Under the pieces are notes generated by a model. The model worked only from the letters and a program-made list of their open reading frames with translations. It was not told the origin of the DNA and did not search any database. From Streptomyces sp. NBC_01264 (GTDB taxonomy: Bacteria; Actinomycetota; Actinomycetes; Streptomycetales; Streptomycetaceae), in contig NZ_JAPEOX010000004.1 of assembly GCF_026340675.1 (NCBI RefSeq), positions 1 to 64,000 on the forward strand: a stretch of DNA of 64,000 nucleotides, given 5' to 3'. Positions 1 through 8,263 of this stretch are shown in pieces. The number at the start of each line of letters is the position of its first letter. Position 1 is the first letter of the stretch. A program made the translations under genes and the position numbers.

Positions 1-1406
1 GCGCCGGGCGGCCGGCACAGTGCGGGCGGCGGGCGGGGCGCGCCGAGAGGAGCCGTGCGGGCGCCCGTGCGGCCACCAGCCACCACAGCGATCAGCGGAT
101 GCCCGCGCGGCGCGGGCCGGCAGACGGCGCGACGAACGGCGGCCGGCACCGGCGGGACAGAAGGAGAAACCCGAATCCCCGGCCGCGGGCCCCGCGCCGG
201 CCGGCCAGGAGCCGCCGGCACCGCACCGGACGCGGGCCCGGTACCCCCCGGCCGTGCGGGGACACCATGGATCTCCGCCAGACGGCTCCCCCACCGGGAA
301 CAGCCGGAGCCCGGCCGGCCCCGGCCCAGCACGGCCCCCGCTCGGGAGCTCGGCAGCCGGCGGACGAACCTCGGCACCGGAGCTCGGCGGCCGGGCCCAA
401 CTCCGCGGCGCCGGCGGAACAGCGAGACAGCCGCCGGGCGGGCGCAGCGGCCGTACGGCGCCCTGCCGGCGACGAACAGGCTGGCGCCGCTCCGCGTCGG
501 ACGCGGGCGCCGCAGAGAGCCCGCACGGCGCCCAGGAAACCCAACGGGAGCCGCCCGGGGCGAGACGGGCGCAGCGCCCCGCAAGGGGCCCCCCGCGGCA
601 CAGGAGCTCGACGGGCGGGCGAAGGGCCTGCGCCGGATCACGGCCGGCCCGAGGGCCGGCGGCACGACCGTCCTGGACGCCGCGGCCCGGAGCCCGGTGC
701 CCGGCCGCGGGCGAGGGCCAGGCCAGCGCTCGGTGCCCCACCACCAGGCGGACGCCGCCGGACATGGGCCGGCGGGCGGGCGCGGGGCGTCAGCACGTGA
801 GCCGGCGGGGCGCAGCGACGGGCACGGCCGGCGGAACACGGCGCACCCCGGGCCGGCAGGCGCGCCGCAGCGCAGAGCGCACGACGTCGACGTCGACGAG
901 CAACTCGGCGCCCCGGCCCGGCGGCGGCACCGAGGACTCAAACCGGGGCCCCACCGTGCCCCGGGAGCGGCCGGCCTCGACCGGAAGCCGGGCGCAGCAG
1001 TGCGCGGCCACCGAGTACCCCCCGGGTGCCGGCGGCGCGCCCTGGGAATCCGTCCGCCAGGACGCGGCAGGCTGGCCGCGGCGTACGGCGCCGACGAGGA
1101 GCTGGGCACCCCCGGCCGGCAGCGGCGGGAGCCGCGGGCCGGCGTCGCACTCCGAGCGCCGGCCGGGGCGTACGTCGTCCGGCAGCCCCTGGAGCGGGGA
1201 CCGCCGGCGAACTGGCCGGCCGGGCCGGGAGAGCAGCTCCGGCCGGCAAAGCGGTGGCGGGCGGCGGGGCCAGCGGCGGCGACGCTCTCCGGCTTTCCGA
1301 GGCGGCCGTCGACGGGGAGCAGCGACATCGCCCAGGAACCCGGCACCCGGGTGCAGCAGGGCACGGCGGGAGTACGGCGCCGCGGCGGGCAGGGTCCGCC
1401 GGCGGC
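1..1406. other. GC-rich stretch without a supported gene
   Basis: Long open frames exist on both strands, but they arise from the scarcity of A/T-rich stop codons. The translations are Arg/Pro/Gly/Ala-rich, low in complexity and without a plausible start with ribosome binding site. No RNA gene or clear regulatory site was seen. Confidence 0.6.
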
Positions 1407-2246
1407 TCAGCCGGGGGCGGTCCCGGGGCCCTCGGGTACAGCCGGCCCGGTGGGCGCCGCATCGTCGTCGGCGGGCGCCAGGTGGCCGGCCACGACCTCC
1501 TCCAGCACCTCGTACACCGCGGCCGCCCGGGTACTGCGCGCGCTGCCCAGAACCTCCCTCGGCGCGCTCAGCAGCGCCTGCCAGTGCTGCCCGCTCATCC
1601 GGCCCCGGCCGGCCGCCCTCAGCGCGAACACCAGCCGGCGCTGCGCCTTCTCCTGCAGCGGCCCCCGGGGCGGCGTCACCAACCGGTGCGCCGCCATCGT
1701 CAACTTCTGGCGCAGCGTCGGCGCGAGGTCCCCCCACAGCGGATCGTCCGTGGCGGGGAGCAGCAGCCCTTCCGCCGCCCCCGCCGCCGCCCGCACCGGC
1801 GGCCCGGCCGGTTTCCCGGAGCGCTCCGCCACCGCGGCGGCCGGCTCCACGCCCTCGGTGTCCCCCCGCCCGGCGCCTGCGGCCGGCGCCGCTCCCCCGC
1901 CGGCCTCCTCGGCGGCCTCCTGAGCTCCTTCCGCGGCCGCGGGCGCCCCGGCGCACCCGCTCCCCCGGACATGCGCGGCCAGCCCCGCCGGCGGCCCCGC
2001 GTACGCGCAGCCCGCACACCGCACCCACCCCGCCTCACCGACCGCCGCCCCCACCACCGACACCTGCGGCCCGAACCCCGCCTGCACCAGCCGCTCCGGC
2101 AGGCTCAGCCCCGACACCGCCCGCAGCGCCGCGGCCGCCGTGATGTCGTGCCCCCGCACGAACCACCGCCCAATCCCCGCCTCACCCCCGCACCCACAGA
2201 AACAGTCCCCCGTCGGGATCAACCGCGCTTTCCTCGTCACCGTCAT
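1407..2246 (-). CDS. Cys-rich hypothetical protein
   Basis: This 279-residue protein is not assigned to a named family. Its N-terminus (residues 10-35) holds a compact FCGCG motif followed by RWFVRGHD, a short metal-binding-like signature I associate with small actinobacterial plasmid and phage proteins. A second pair of cysteines (WVRCAGCAY) lies near residue 70. An Ala/Gly/Pro-rich linker leads to a helical C-terminal domain (TLRQKLTMAAHRL onward, about 100 residues) with normal amino-acid composition. The ATG at 2246 was chosen because sequence with coding character begins there; the upstream in-frame extension is low complexity. No strong ribosome binding site precedes it. Function is unknown; zinc binding is an inference. 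Confidence 0.7.
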   Translation of the reverse strand: MTVTRKARLIPTGDCFCGCGGEAGIGRWFVRGHDITAAAALRAVSGLSLPERLVQAGFGPQVSVVGAAVGEAGWVRCAGCAYAGPPAGLAAHVRGSGCAGAPAAAEGAQEAAEEAGGGAAPAAGAGRGDTEGVEPAAAVAERSGKPAGPPVRAAAGAAEGLLLPATDDPLWGDLAPTLRQKLTMAAHRLVTPPRGPLQEKAQRRLVFALRAAGRGRMSGQHWQALLSAPREVLGSARSTRAAAVYEVLEEVVAGHLAPADDDAAPTGPAVPEGPGTAPG

Positions 2247-3061
2247 GCGCGGCAACGTACCGGCCCCGGCCCCGCCCCAGGTCACGAACACCACACCCGG
2301 ACCACAACCGCCCACAACGCGACCAGAGCCGACCACTCCACGATCGAGAATGACCAGCGCGCACCTACAACACGCCCCGCTTGCACGCCCTGACAGCGTG
2401 CACGTCAGCGCGTACGAACAGCGCGCTGTCACAGCGCGCCCGTCCTGCATGACCAGGCAACACGCACCACCGGGCGGCAACCGGTCATGCTTCACCGGCA
2501 CGCACCCATATCACGCCACCGGGCCGGTCCCGGGTGCCGGACCGGCCCGCACGCCAGACCACACCGTCCACCGGGCACGACCATCCAGCGCGATGGCCGG
2601 CAGCCCGGGCAGCAGCAACGGACAGCCGACACGCGGCCGAACGGCAGCGACCAGGTATCGGCCGCCCGGCCCCGGCTCGACGACCGCGGCCACGGCCAGC
2701 CGGCGGCAGGAGCGGCGCCGGCGGACTCCCGGCCCGAGGAGCAGCGACGGTGGCGGGCGGACTCGACGGCGGCGGGTGCCGGGCGGCCAACCCGACCACC
2801 CCCGCTCCGGCGCAGCGAGGCGACCGCAGCGGACGGCGGCTCGGGGCGGCCGGACCGGTTCGACAACGGGCCAGGGGCCGGCGGAGCGGCGAGGCCCGGG
2901 CGGTCCCGGAGGTGTTGCCGGTGCCGCAACACCCCACCGAGCGGCCGGAGTCCGGCCCCCGGGACGATCGCCGGGCGGCCTGGCCCCGGGGGCGGGACGG
3001 GCGCAGCAGCACGGCCGCCACACGGGCGGCGGTCAGCAGGTCGATGTGGGTCGGTGCGCCG
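2247..3061. other. Intergenic, contains repeat unit 1
   Basis: No gene is supported. The stretch contains an inverted repeat (2911-2933) inside a roughly 80-bp segment that recurs at 3632-3713. Confidence 0.5.
2900..2981. repeat. Direct repeat, copy 1 (with inverted repeat)
   Basis: About 80 bp is nearly identical to 3632-3713. Weaker similarity continues another 80-100 bp downstream of both copies (shared GCGCAGCAGCACGGCC). At its core is GGTGTTGC, 7 bp, GCAACACC at 2911-2933. The two copies flank the YidD-like gene. A binding site or recombination substrate is possible; nothing in the sequence decides this. Confidence 0.8.
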
Positions 3062-3499
3062 TCAGTCCGGCACCGGGTCATGGAACCCGCGCCGCCGAGC
3101 TGCCCCCGGCCGACACCGCAGCAGGCGTGCCAGGGCCAGCCGGCCGCCGCGCAGCGCGCCGTGTCGGTGCAGAGCCTTGACCGCGTACGTCGAGCAGCTC
3201 GGCGTGTACGGGCAGCAGGCGGGCCGGACGGGGCTGACTGTCGTCCGGTAGCGCCGCACCGCCCCGTACAGCACGCCCGCGGCCCGGCCGGCCGGACGGG
3301 GCGCCGCTGGATCGGTGCTTGCCGGGCTGGCGGGGCCGGGCCGCACGGCGAGCAGGGCGAGAGAGGCCAGCCACATCTCGGGGCAGCACGTCCGGTTCCA
3401 GTAGCAGCTATCCGCGCACGCCTCGGCGCAGTTCTCCTTGCGGTTCGCCCTGCCCGCGCCGTTTGCGCCGTGCCTCGTGTTCCCGCGCTGCCGTGCCAC
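3062..3499 (-). CDS. yidD: YidD-like membrane protein insertion factor
   Basis: The C-terminal 70 residues carry the YidD signature: an arginine-rich amphipathic start (GAVRRYRTTVSPV), then CCPYTPSCSTYAVKALHRHG, then a basic stretch ending in HDPVPD. YidD is a small peripheral inner-membrane protein that assists YidC-dependent membrane protein insertion. At 145 residues this copy is longer than typical YidD (about 70-115). The extra N-terminus contains six cysteines (NCAEACADSC, CC motif) and a hydrophobic stretch, which is unusual. A GTG start at 3499 follows a purine-rich GAGGTGAGGGGG ribosome binding site. The gene stands alone between two copies of an 80-bp repeat, so it may have been acquired with them. 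The chromosome of a Streptomyces normally carries its own yidD, so this would be an accessory copy. Confidence 0.8.
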   Translation of the reverse strand: MARQRGNTRHGANGAGRANRKENCAEACADSCYWNRTCCPEMWLASLALLAVRPGPASPASTDPAAPRPAGRAAGVLYGAVRRYRTTVSPVRPACCPYTPSCSTYAVKALHRHGALRGGRLALARLLRCRPGAARRRGFHDPVPD

Positions 3500-3631
3500 C
3501 CGGTCCCCCTCACCTCGGTTCGGTCATGATCGTACGGATGGCGGTCCACCGGGCCGGCGAGCGCGTCACCGCGAAGGCGACAGCCGGGCGGCGGGCCGGA
3601 ACCGTTTACGGGCAGCCGGACGTGCGGCACG

Positions 3632-3713
3632 GACGGTCCCGGAGGTGTTGCCGGTGCCGCAACACCCCACCGAGCGGCCGGAGTCCGGCCACCAGGACGA
3701 CCGCCGGGCGGCC
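3632..3713. repeat. Direct repeat, copy 2 (with inverted repeat)
   Basis: Second copy of the 2900-2981 segment. It contains GGTGTTGC, 7 bp, GCAACACC at 3644-3666. A third, shorter inverted repeat TGTTGC-N7-GCAACA lies at 3911-3929, followed by the same CCCACCGA tail. Confidence 0.8.
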
Positions 3714-3910
3714 CCGGCCCGGCCCGGGCGCGGGACGGGACGGCGGCGCGGGCGGGCGGGCGGGCGCAGCAGCACGGCCGGCGTACGGGCGGCCGCCACC
3801 ACCTCGACGAACCAGCGGGGCAGCCGGCAGGCGACGGACCTGCTCCACGGCGGCCAGGCGGACGCGGGCGGCGTACGGCCGCAGCTGCCGGACTACCCGG
3901 CGACGTGGAA

Positions 3911-3929
3911 TGTTGCGGACGCCGCAACA
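3911..3929. repeat. Inverted repeat TGTTGC-N7-GCAACA
   Basis: Shorter member of the family at 2911 and 3644, with the same 7-bp spacer and the same downstream CCCACCGA. The rest of 3714-4330 holds no supported gene. Confidence 0.7.
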
Positions 3930-4330
3930 CCCCACCGAACCAGCCGGATCCCCGGCAGACGGCCGTCGAACCGGGTGCCCGTGGCCGGGGCCCGGCAAGC
4001 GGACAGGGAGCAGCGGCGGCCCGGCACCAGGCAAGCGGTCACCCAGGGCCCGGGCGGGCAGATCGGCAGGCACCACGTCGATGAACTGCGGCCGCGGCCA
4101 GCGGCGGACGCCGGGAGCTCCCGCGGGCGGCCGGCGCGGGACCGGGCACCGGCGGGAGCTCCCCCGCGGCCAGGGGCAGGCGCAGCACGGTGTCCTCGCC
4201 CCGCCTCGCGCCCGGTCGGGGCGCGGCATCGCGCCGGACCGCGAGGCCGGCCCGGGACCAGAACGAGGACCGGCCCCCCGCCCCGCGCGTCGGGCGGTGA
4301 AGTCCGGGGCGCGGGGCGGGCGGGCCTCGG

Positions 4331-5041
4331 TCAGCCGCAGAGCAGGACCACCACGGTGGCGTCGTCCCGGTAGCCGTCTGCGTCGGGCTCCGCCGCGGCC
4401 ACCAGGGCGTCGGCGAGGGCCTGCGGCTCGGTCGCGTACGCGCGGCACAGCCGTACGAACGTCTCCCGGTCGACCTGGTCGGACACCCCGTCGGACACCA
4501 GCAGCACCAGGGCGGCGGCCTCCTCGGGGATCTGCACCTGCCGGCACGTCGCCGCGCTGGCCTGCGCGAGCCCCAGGCGGGACCAGTTGTCGTGCCTCGC
4601 CGCCTCGAGCTGCACGGCCGCCCCTCCGTTCCGGCGCAGCCACTGGCCCATGGTCTGGTCGTCGGACCACAGGGTGAGCCCGGCGCCCTCCCGCCAGCCG
4701 TACGCCCGGCAGTCCCCGATCCAGTGCACGGACGCCGGCTGCCCCGGCTCCACGCAGGCGTACACGGCCGACGCGTGTGGCGGCTGGTCGTAGGCCGCGG
4801 CCATCTGCCCGGCCGTCATCAGCCCGGCCAGCCCGCCCAGCGCCGTGCCGATGTGCGTGATCACCGCCGGGGCGATCGCGGAGTACCGCACGGTGTCCGG
4901 GTGGTGGCCGGCGCCGTCGACCACCGCCGCGGACACCCTGCCCCCGCACCGCTGCACGTCCACGCCGTCCGCGCACGGCGGCTCCGTCCCCGCCCGCTGC
5001 GCCAGCCCCACCACGACCACCGGGTTCTTGATCGCTTCCAT
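4331..5041 (-). CDS. PP2C-type Ser/Thr protein phosphatase
   Basis: The 236-residue protein shows the PPM/PP2C motif series in order: VVDGAGH (metal-binding DG motif), IGDCRAYGW (GDSRAY-like), LLVSDGVSDQV (SDG motif) and DDATVVVLL at the C-terminus. PP2C enzymes remove phosphate from Ser/Thr with two metal ions held by the conserved aspartates, all visible here. A cytosolic single-domain enzyme is predicted; no membrane segment or partner kinase is seen nearby. The start is the ATG at 5041 because AAGGAGG lies 8 bp upstream; an ATG at 5047 is too close to the ribosome binding site. No operon partner is evident, so the substrate is unknown. Confidence 0.88.
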   Translation of the reverse strand: MEAIKNPVVVVGLAQRAGTEPPCADGVDVQRCGGRVSAAVVDGAGHHPDTVRYSAIAPAVITHIGTALGGLAGLMTAGQMAAAYDQPPHASAVYACVEPGQPASVHWIGDCRAYGWREGAGLTLWSDDQTMGQWLRRNGGAAVQLEAARHDNWSRLGLAQASAATCRQVQIPEEAAALVLLVSDGVSDQVDRETFVRLCRAYATEPQALADALVAAAEPDADGYRDDATVVVLLCG

Positions 5042-5969
5042 CACCATGTCCTCCTTCGTCCGGGAGCCGATCGGCCCCGCCCCTACAGGCCCGACCGAGA
5101 AGAAGAACGCGCTCGATACCACTCGATGACGCCAAACGACACAGAACGGCCGTACGCAGCGGGACCAGACCCGAACGGCGACAACACGGCGAGACGACCG
5201 CGTAGCGGCGGCGGCCCCGCGAGCAGGCGGGCAGGGAGCACGCCGGACAGGGCGCGCGGTCGGCGGCGGCGGGCGGCCGGGGCGCGCCGGCGGACCGGTA
5301 TCGGGCCGGACGCCGGAGTACGGCGGCGCCGGGCCGGAGGCGGGCGGCGCGGGACCGGGGCCTTGACCGCGGGCAGGAGGTGTTGCCGGCGTGGAGCAGC
5401 GACGAGCCGGAGCGGCCGCGGGCCGGCGATCGGTTGGGGGCGGACGGCGCGGACGGGCGGCAGCTGGCCCGCAGCGGCAGGGGCCCGGCGCGGGACCGGG
5501 CGCCGAGCTCGGACGGCGTCCCGGCGCCGGGCGGACGCCGGAGCAGCGGGCGGCGGGGGCGGGGCGCGGCACTGGGGCAGGGCCGGCCCCGTCTGCCGAC
5601 GACCAGCGGAGCAGAACTTCGACGGCGGTGCCGGGCCGGCGGCAGGACGAGCTGGGCGCGGCGGCCAAGGCGGCGGGCACCGCGCGGCGCGGCCGGGCGG
5701 GACGGCACGGGGGCGGAGCGGCGGCCGCGGGCGGCGAGGCGTACGGGCAGTCCCCGTGTCGGCGAATCCCGCCCCGGCCGGCCCCACCAGCCGCTAGGTT
5801 GGGACGGCGAGCTCCTGCCGGCCCTCGGCCCGCAGCCGCTCATCTCCTCCCCGCCGTCGCGGGGTTACGGCCTCCCGCCGTACGACTGCCTCCCTGCTCG
5901 GCGCAGGGACGACACCCGGTCCCGTCCCGGGTGCATCGCCCCCTGCCCCGCCATCGAGAGGCCCTCGTC
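5042..5969. other. GC-rich gap with dispersed repeats
   Basis: No gene is supported. A half copy of the GGTGTTGC element lies near 5378. The segment around 5393 (GAGCAGCGACGAGCCGG) and the motif near 5308 recur at about 15377 and 15437, marking a dispersed non-coding repeat family. Confidence 0.5.
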
Positions 5970-6572
5970 GTGAACCCTGCCGAGCAGACCGCCGCCACCG
6001 TCACCGCCGCGTACCCCGGGCTGCGCCGTACCTCCCCGCTCCGCCCCGGAGCGCCCCTGACCGAGGTCGAGCTGGACCACCGGCTCACCACCCGCTACAG
6101 CTGGCACGGCTACGAGGTCGACGTCCACGTCGGCCCCCCGGAACACCTCAACCGCGAGGACGTCGAGGACACTTCGCTGCAGCGCCAGGTCCGCGCGGTG
6201 GCCACCCTCGTCGTCCTCGACGTGCAGGGCGCCACCACCCCGGGCCATGTCGAGTGGGACCTCGCGAACACCCGCCCCGAGCTGGTCTTCCCCGCCGCCT
6301 CCAGCGCGGCCGCCGCGGACACCGGTGACCCCCGATTCGCCAGCGCCGTCCTGGCCACCGTCGCACGGGCCCTCGAGCACGCCCGTATCGCGACCGCGGA
6401 AGCCACGCGCCGCGCCGCCACCGCCGCCGAGGAAGCCCAGTGGGAACGGGAACGGCCCGACGGAGTGAGCCGGCTGAAGTGGTTGCGCCTCAAGCGCGAG
6501 GAACGCGACCAGAACGCCGCAGCCACGGAGACGGCTGTCCCGGCCGGGGAGACCAGCACCCCCACCGGCTGA
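5970..6572 (+). CDS. Hypothetical protein with charged C-terminal helix
   Basis: This 200-residue protein starts with GTG at 5970, behind GAGAGG. It has a mixed alpha/beta N-terminal half (EVELDHRLTTRYSWHGYEVDVHVG), a middle part rich in aliphatic residues, and a long Ala/Arg/Glu helix from residue 130 that may form a coiled coil (ATRRAATAAEEAQWERERP). No named domain was recognised. The last 45 codons have a degenerate second copy at 7981-8109, so the 3' end was once duplicated. It is transcribed alone, towards two leftward genes. Confidence 0.7.
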   Translation: MNPAEQTAATVTAAYPGLRRTSPLRPGAPLTEVELDHRLTTRYSWHGYEVDVHVGPPEHLNREDVEDTSLQRQVRAVATLVVLDVQGATTPGHVEWDLANTRPELVFPAASSAAAADTGDPRFASAVLATVARALEHARIATAEATRRAATAAEEAQWERERPDGVSRLKWLRLKREERDQNAAATETAVPAGETSTPTG

Positions 6573-6681
6573 CACCCGCGACCGCCCCGGCCCTCACGGA
6601 CAGCCGCGCCTCCTGTTCGGCGATGTTCGGCGGCGGCCGGGCGGGCGCCGGGACGGCCCGGGGCGGAGCCGGGGCGGCGGT

Positions 6682-7194
6682 TCACTGCGGGTCGTCGCTC
6701 CGCGGCAGCCGGCGGGTCTGCTCCAGCAGCAGTTCCACCTGCTGCACCAGTTCCCGCGGCAGACTGGGGCGACCGTACGGGTCCAGCCCCTGATCCCGCT
6801 GCGCGCGCATGGCGTCGACGTACCGCTCCTTGTCCCGCAAGGTCCGGCGCACCTCCATCGCCCTGTGCGCCTCGACCATCAGCTCGGTGAACGACTTGGG
6901 CAGCTCTCCCTGGTCGACCGGCAACTCCTGGTGGTCCTGCTGAGCCAGTGCGCCAGCGTCGGCGGGCGGCCCGCTCGCCACGGCGATCGCGGCCGGGGCG
7001 GGCCGGGTCTGGTCCTCGGCGAGCATCCGCACGGCTTCCTCACGGCCGGCCTGGTCGAGCTTGGCGGGCAGCTGCCCCGTGTCGGCTGCGGCTTTCACGC
7101 GCTGCAGGGCCTTCTGGTAGCCACAGCCGGTCAAGCGGTTCAACCCGCGGGCAATCCGCTCCTGGTTGGTGGTGTTGTGGGAGGACGGGGCCAT
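6682..7194 (-). CDS. Hypothetical helical protein
   Basis: The 170-residue product begins with ATG at 7194 behind a strong GAAGGAGA ribosome binding site. Residues 5-35 (NTTNQERIARGLNRLTGCGY) read like a short helical, possibly DNA-contacting segment, followed by KALQRVKAAA and a mostly helical, charged remainder. The C-terminal part (KSFTELMVEAHRAMEVRRTL) is amphipathic. I know similar starts from actinobacterial plasmid proteins but cannot assign a function. Upstream in-frame codons have no start with a ribosome binding site. Confidence 0.7.
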   Translation of the reverse strand: MAPSSHNTTNQERIARGLNRLTGCGYQKALQRVKAAADTGQLPAKLDQAGREEAVRMLAEDQTRPAPAAIAVASGPPADAGALAQQDHQELPVDQGELPKSFTELMVEAHRAMEVRRTLRDKERYVDAMRAQRDQGLDPYGRPSLPRELVQQVELLLEQTRRLPRSDDPQ

Positions 7195-7411
7195 AACTTC
7201 TCCTTCGTCGCGTTCTGGCGTTGCGGTTCGTCCCACCACGAGCATGGCCAGGGTGCGCGGTTCGGAAGAGGGCACCGGTCGTCGCTCGCACCCGCGCGGC
7301 AGCACGGTTCACCGGTATCCGGGGGTGGGCCCGGAACGGCACGCACAGGCGAGGTGCGCTGCGCCGAGCATAGTGGTCGCCCCCGACAGCACCCGGGGCG
7401 CGGCCGTTCTG

Positions 7412-7876
7412 TCAGGAGGCCTGCGCCGCCCCAGACTCGTCGGCCAAGGCGTCCAGCTCCCCGCCGGGACCGTCCGCGTATGCGGTGGCGTACGACGGCT
7501 CGCCCGGGTTGTCGGCCCACGCAACGACACGGCGCGCACGCTCACGCCACCCCTGTGCCGCCTTCACCCGGTCCCCCCACCGGCTACGGCCCTGCGCGCA
7601 CACCGTGCACAGCAGCCGGCCGTTCACCTCCCACACCTCCGGATCGGTGGTGAAGCAGACGGGGCAGCACCCCTTCGACCACGCCGGAGGATGGCACGGC
7701 TTGGCCATCATCAGCAGGGCCGTGATGATGATGTGGCCGCAGTACGCGCACTCGAGGCCGTACAACGCGTTCCGGTCGCAGCGGGGGCAGTGCTCACCGG
7801 CCAGAACCTCCGCCCGAGTGACGGCGGCCTCGGAAGTCCCTGTCGGCGCGAGCTCGGCAGCGGCGTACTCGATCAC
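7412..7876 (-). CDS. Double zinc-ribbon protein
   Basis: The 154-residue protein has two paired-cysteine clusters: CPRC followed by CAYC 14 residues later, and CCPVC followed by CTVC about 25 residues later. This is the usual layout of treble-clef or ribbon zinc-binding modules. The C-terminal third is acidic and probably disordered. The GTG start at 7876 follows GAGGAG by 6 bp; an in-frame GTG at 7912 has no ribosome binding site and would put the start at the transcription start site. A CGCGTAAAAC-type promoter at 7918-7956 reads into it and leaves a leader of about 35 nt. Function is unknown. Confidence 0.75.
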   Translation of the reverse strand: MIEYAAAELAPTGTSEAAVTRAEVLAGEHCPRCDRNALYGLECAYCGHIIITALLMMAKPCHPPAWSKGCCPVCFTTDPEVWEVNGRLLCTVCAQGRSRWGDRVKAAQGWRERARRVVAWADNPGEPSYATAYADGPGGELDALADESGAAQAS

Positions 7877-7917
7877 GTGATTCTCCTCAGTCGGCGGCCC
7901 CTCCGCCAGCACTCACT

Positions 7918-7956
7918 AAATTACCCACACGCCCGCATCAGGTCAAGTTTTACGCG
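7918..7956 (-). promoter_or_regulatory. CGCGTAWAAC-family promoter P1
   Basis: On the minus strand the element CGCGTAAAAC (7956-7947) abuts -35 TTGACC (7946-7941). After a 17-bp spacer the -10 is TAATTT (7923-7918), followed by the AGTG shared with other members. It drives the zinc-ribbon gene at 7412-7876. Confidence 0.8.
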
Positions 7957-7980
7957 CCGCTTTCGGTGGTTCGGCCCCGC

Positions 7981-8109
7981 TCTGGGAACGGGCCCGACGC
8001 CGGAGCCGGCCGAAGGGGCAGCACCTCAAGCGCGAGGAACGCGACCGGAACACCGCGGCCACGGAGACGGCCCCGGCCCGGCCGGTGCAGCGGCACCCCC
8101 GCCGGCTGA
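7981..8109 (+). pseudogene. Degenerate copy of the 3' end of the 5970-6572 gene
   Basis: The segment matches about 6444-6572, including a 20-bp exact stretch encoding LKREERD and the terminal Thr-Gly-stop region. Small indels break the frame, and the first three quarters of the gene is absent. It lies just upstream of promoter P1 on the other strand. It is a non-functional remnant of a tandem duplication or recombination event. Confidence 0.75.
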
Positions 8110-8263
8110 CACCACCCGACTCCCCCGGGCCGAGCAGCAACCCGGACCGCACAGCGCAGCCCGGCGACCGAGGCACCGTACGCAGCAGCCGGGGCCACCG
8201 GGCCGGACCCTGGCGGCGGGGCAGCCGGGCACCGGAGGGGACCACGCGGCCGGGCGGCGTCGG

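Noticed and set aside
20..2143. Long Arg/Pro-rich frames at the left end on both strands
   Set aside because: Low-complexity composition typical of stop-poor GC-rich DNA; no start signals or recognisable domains.
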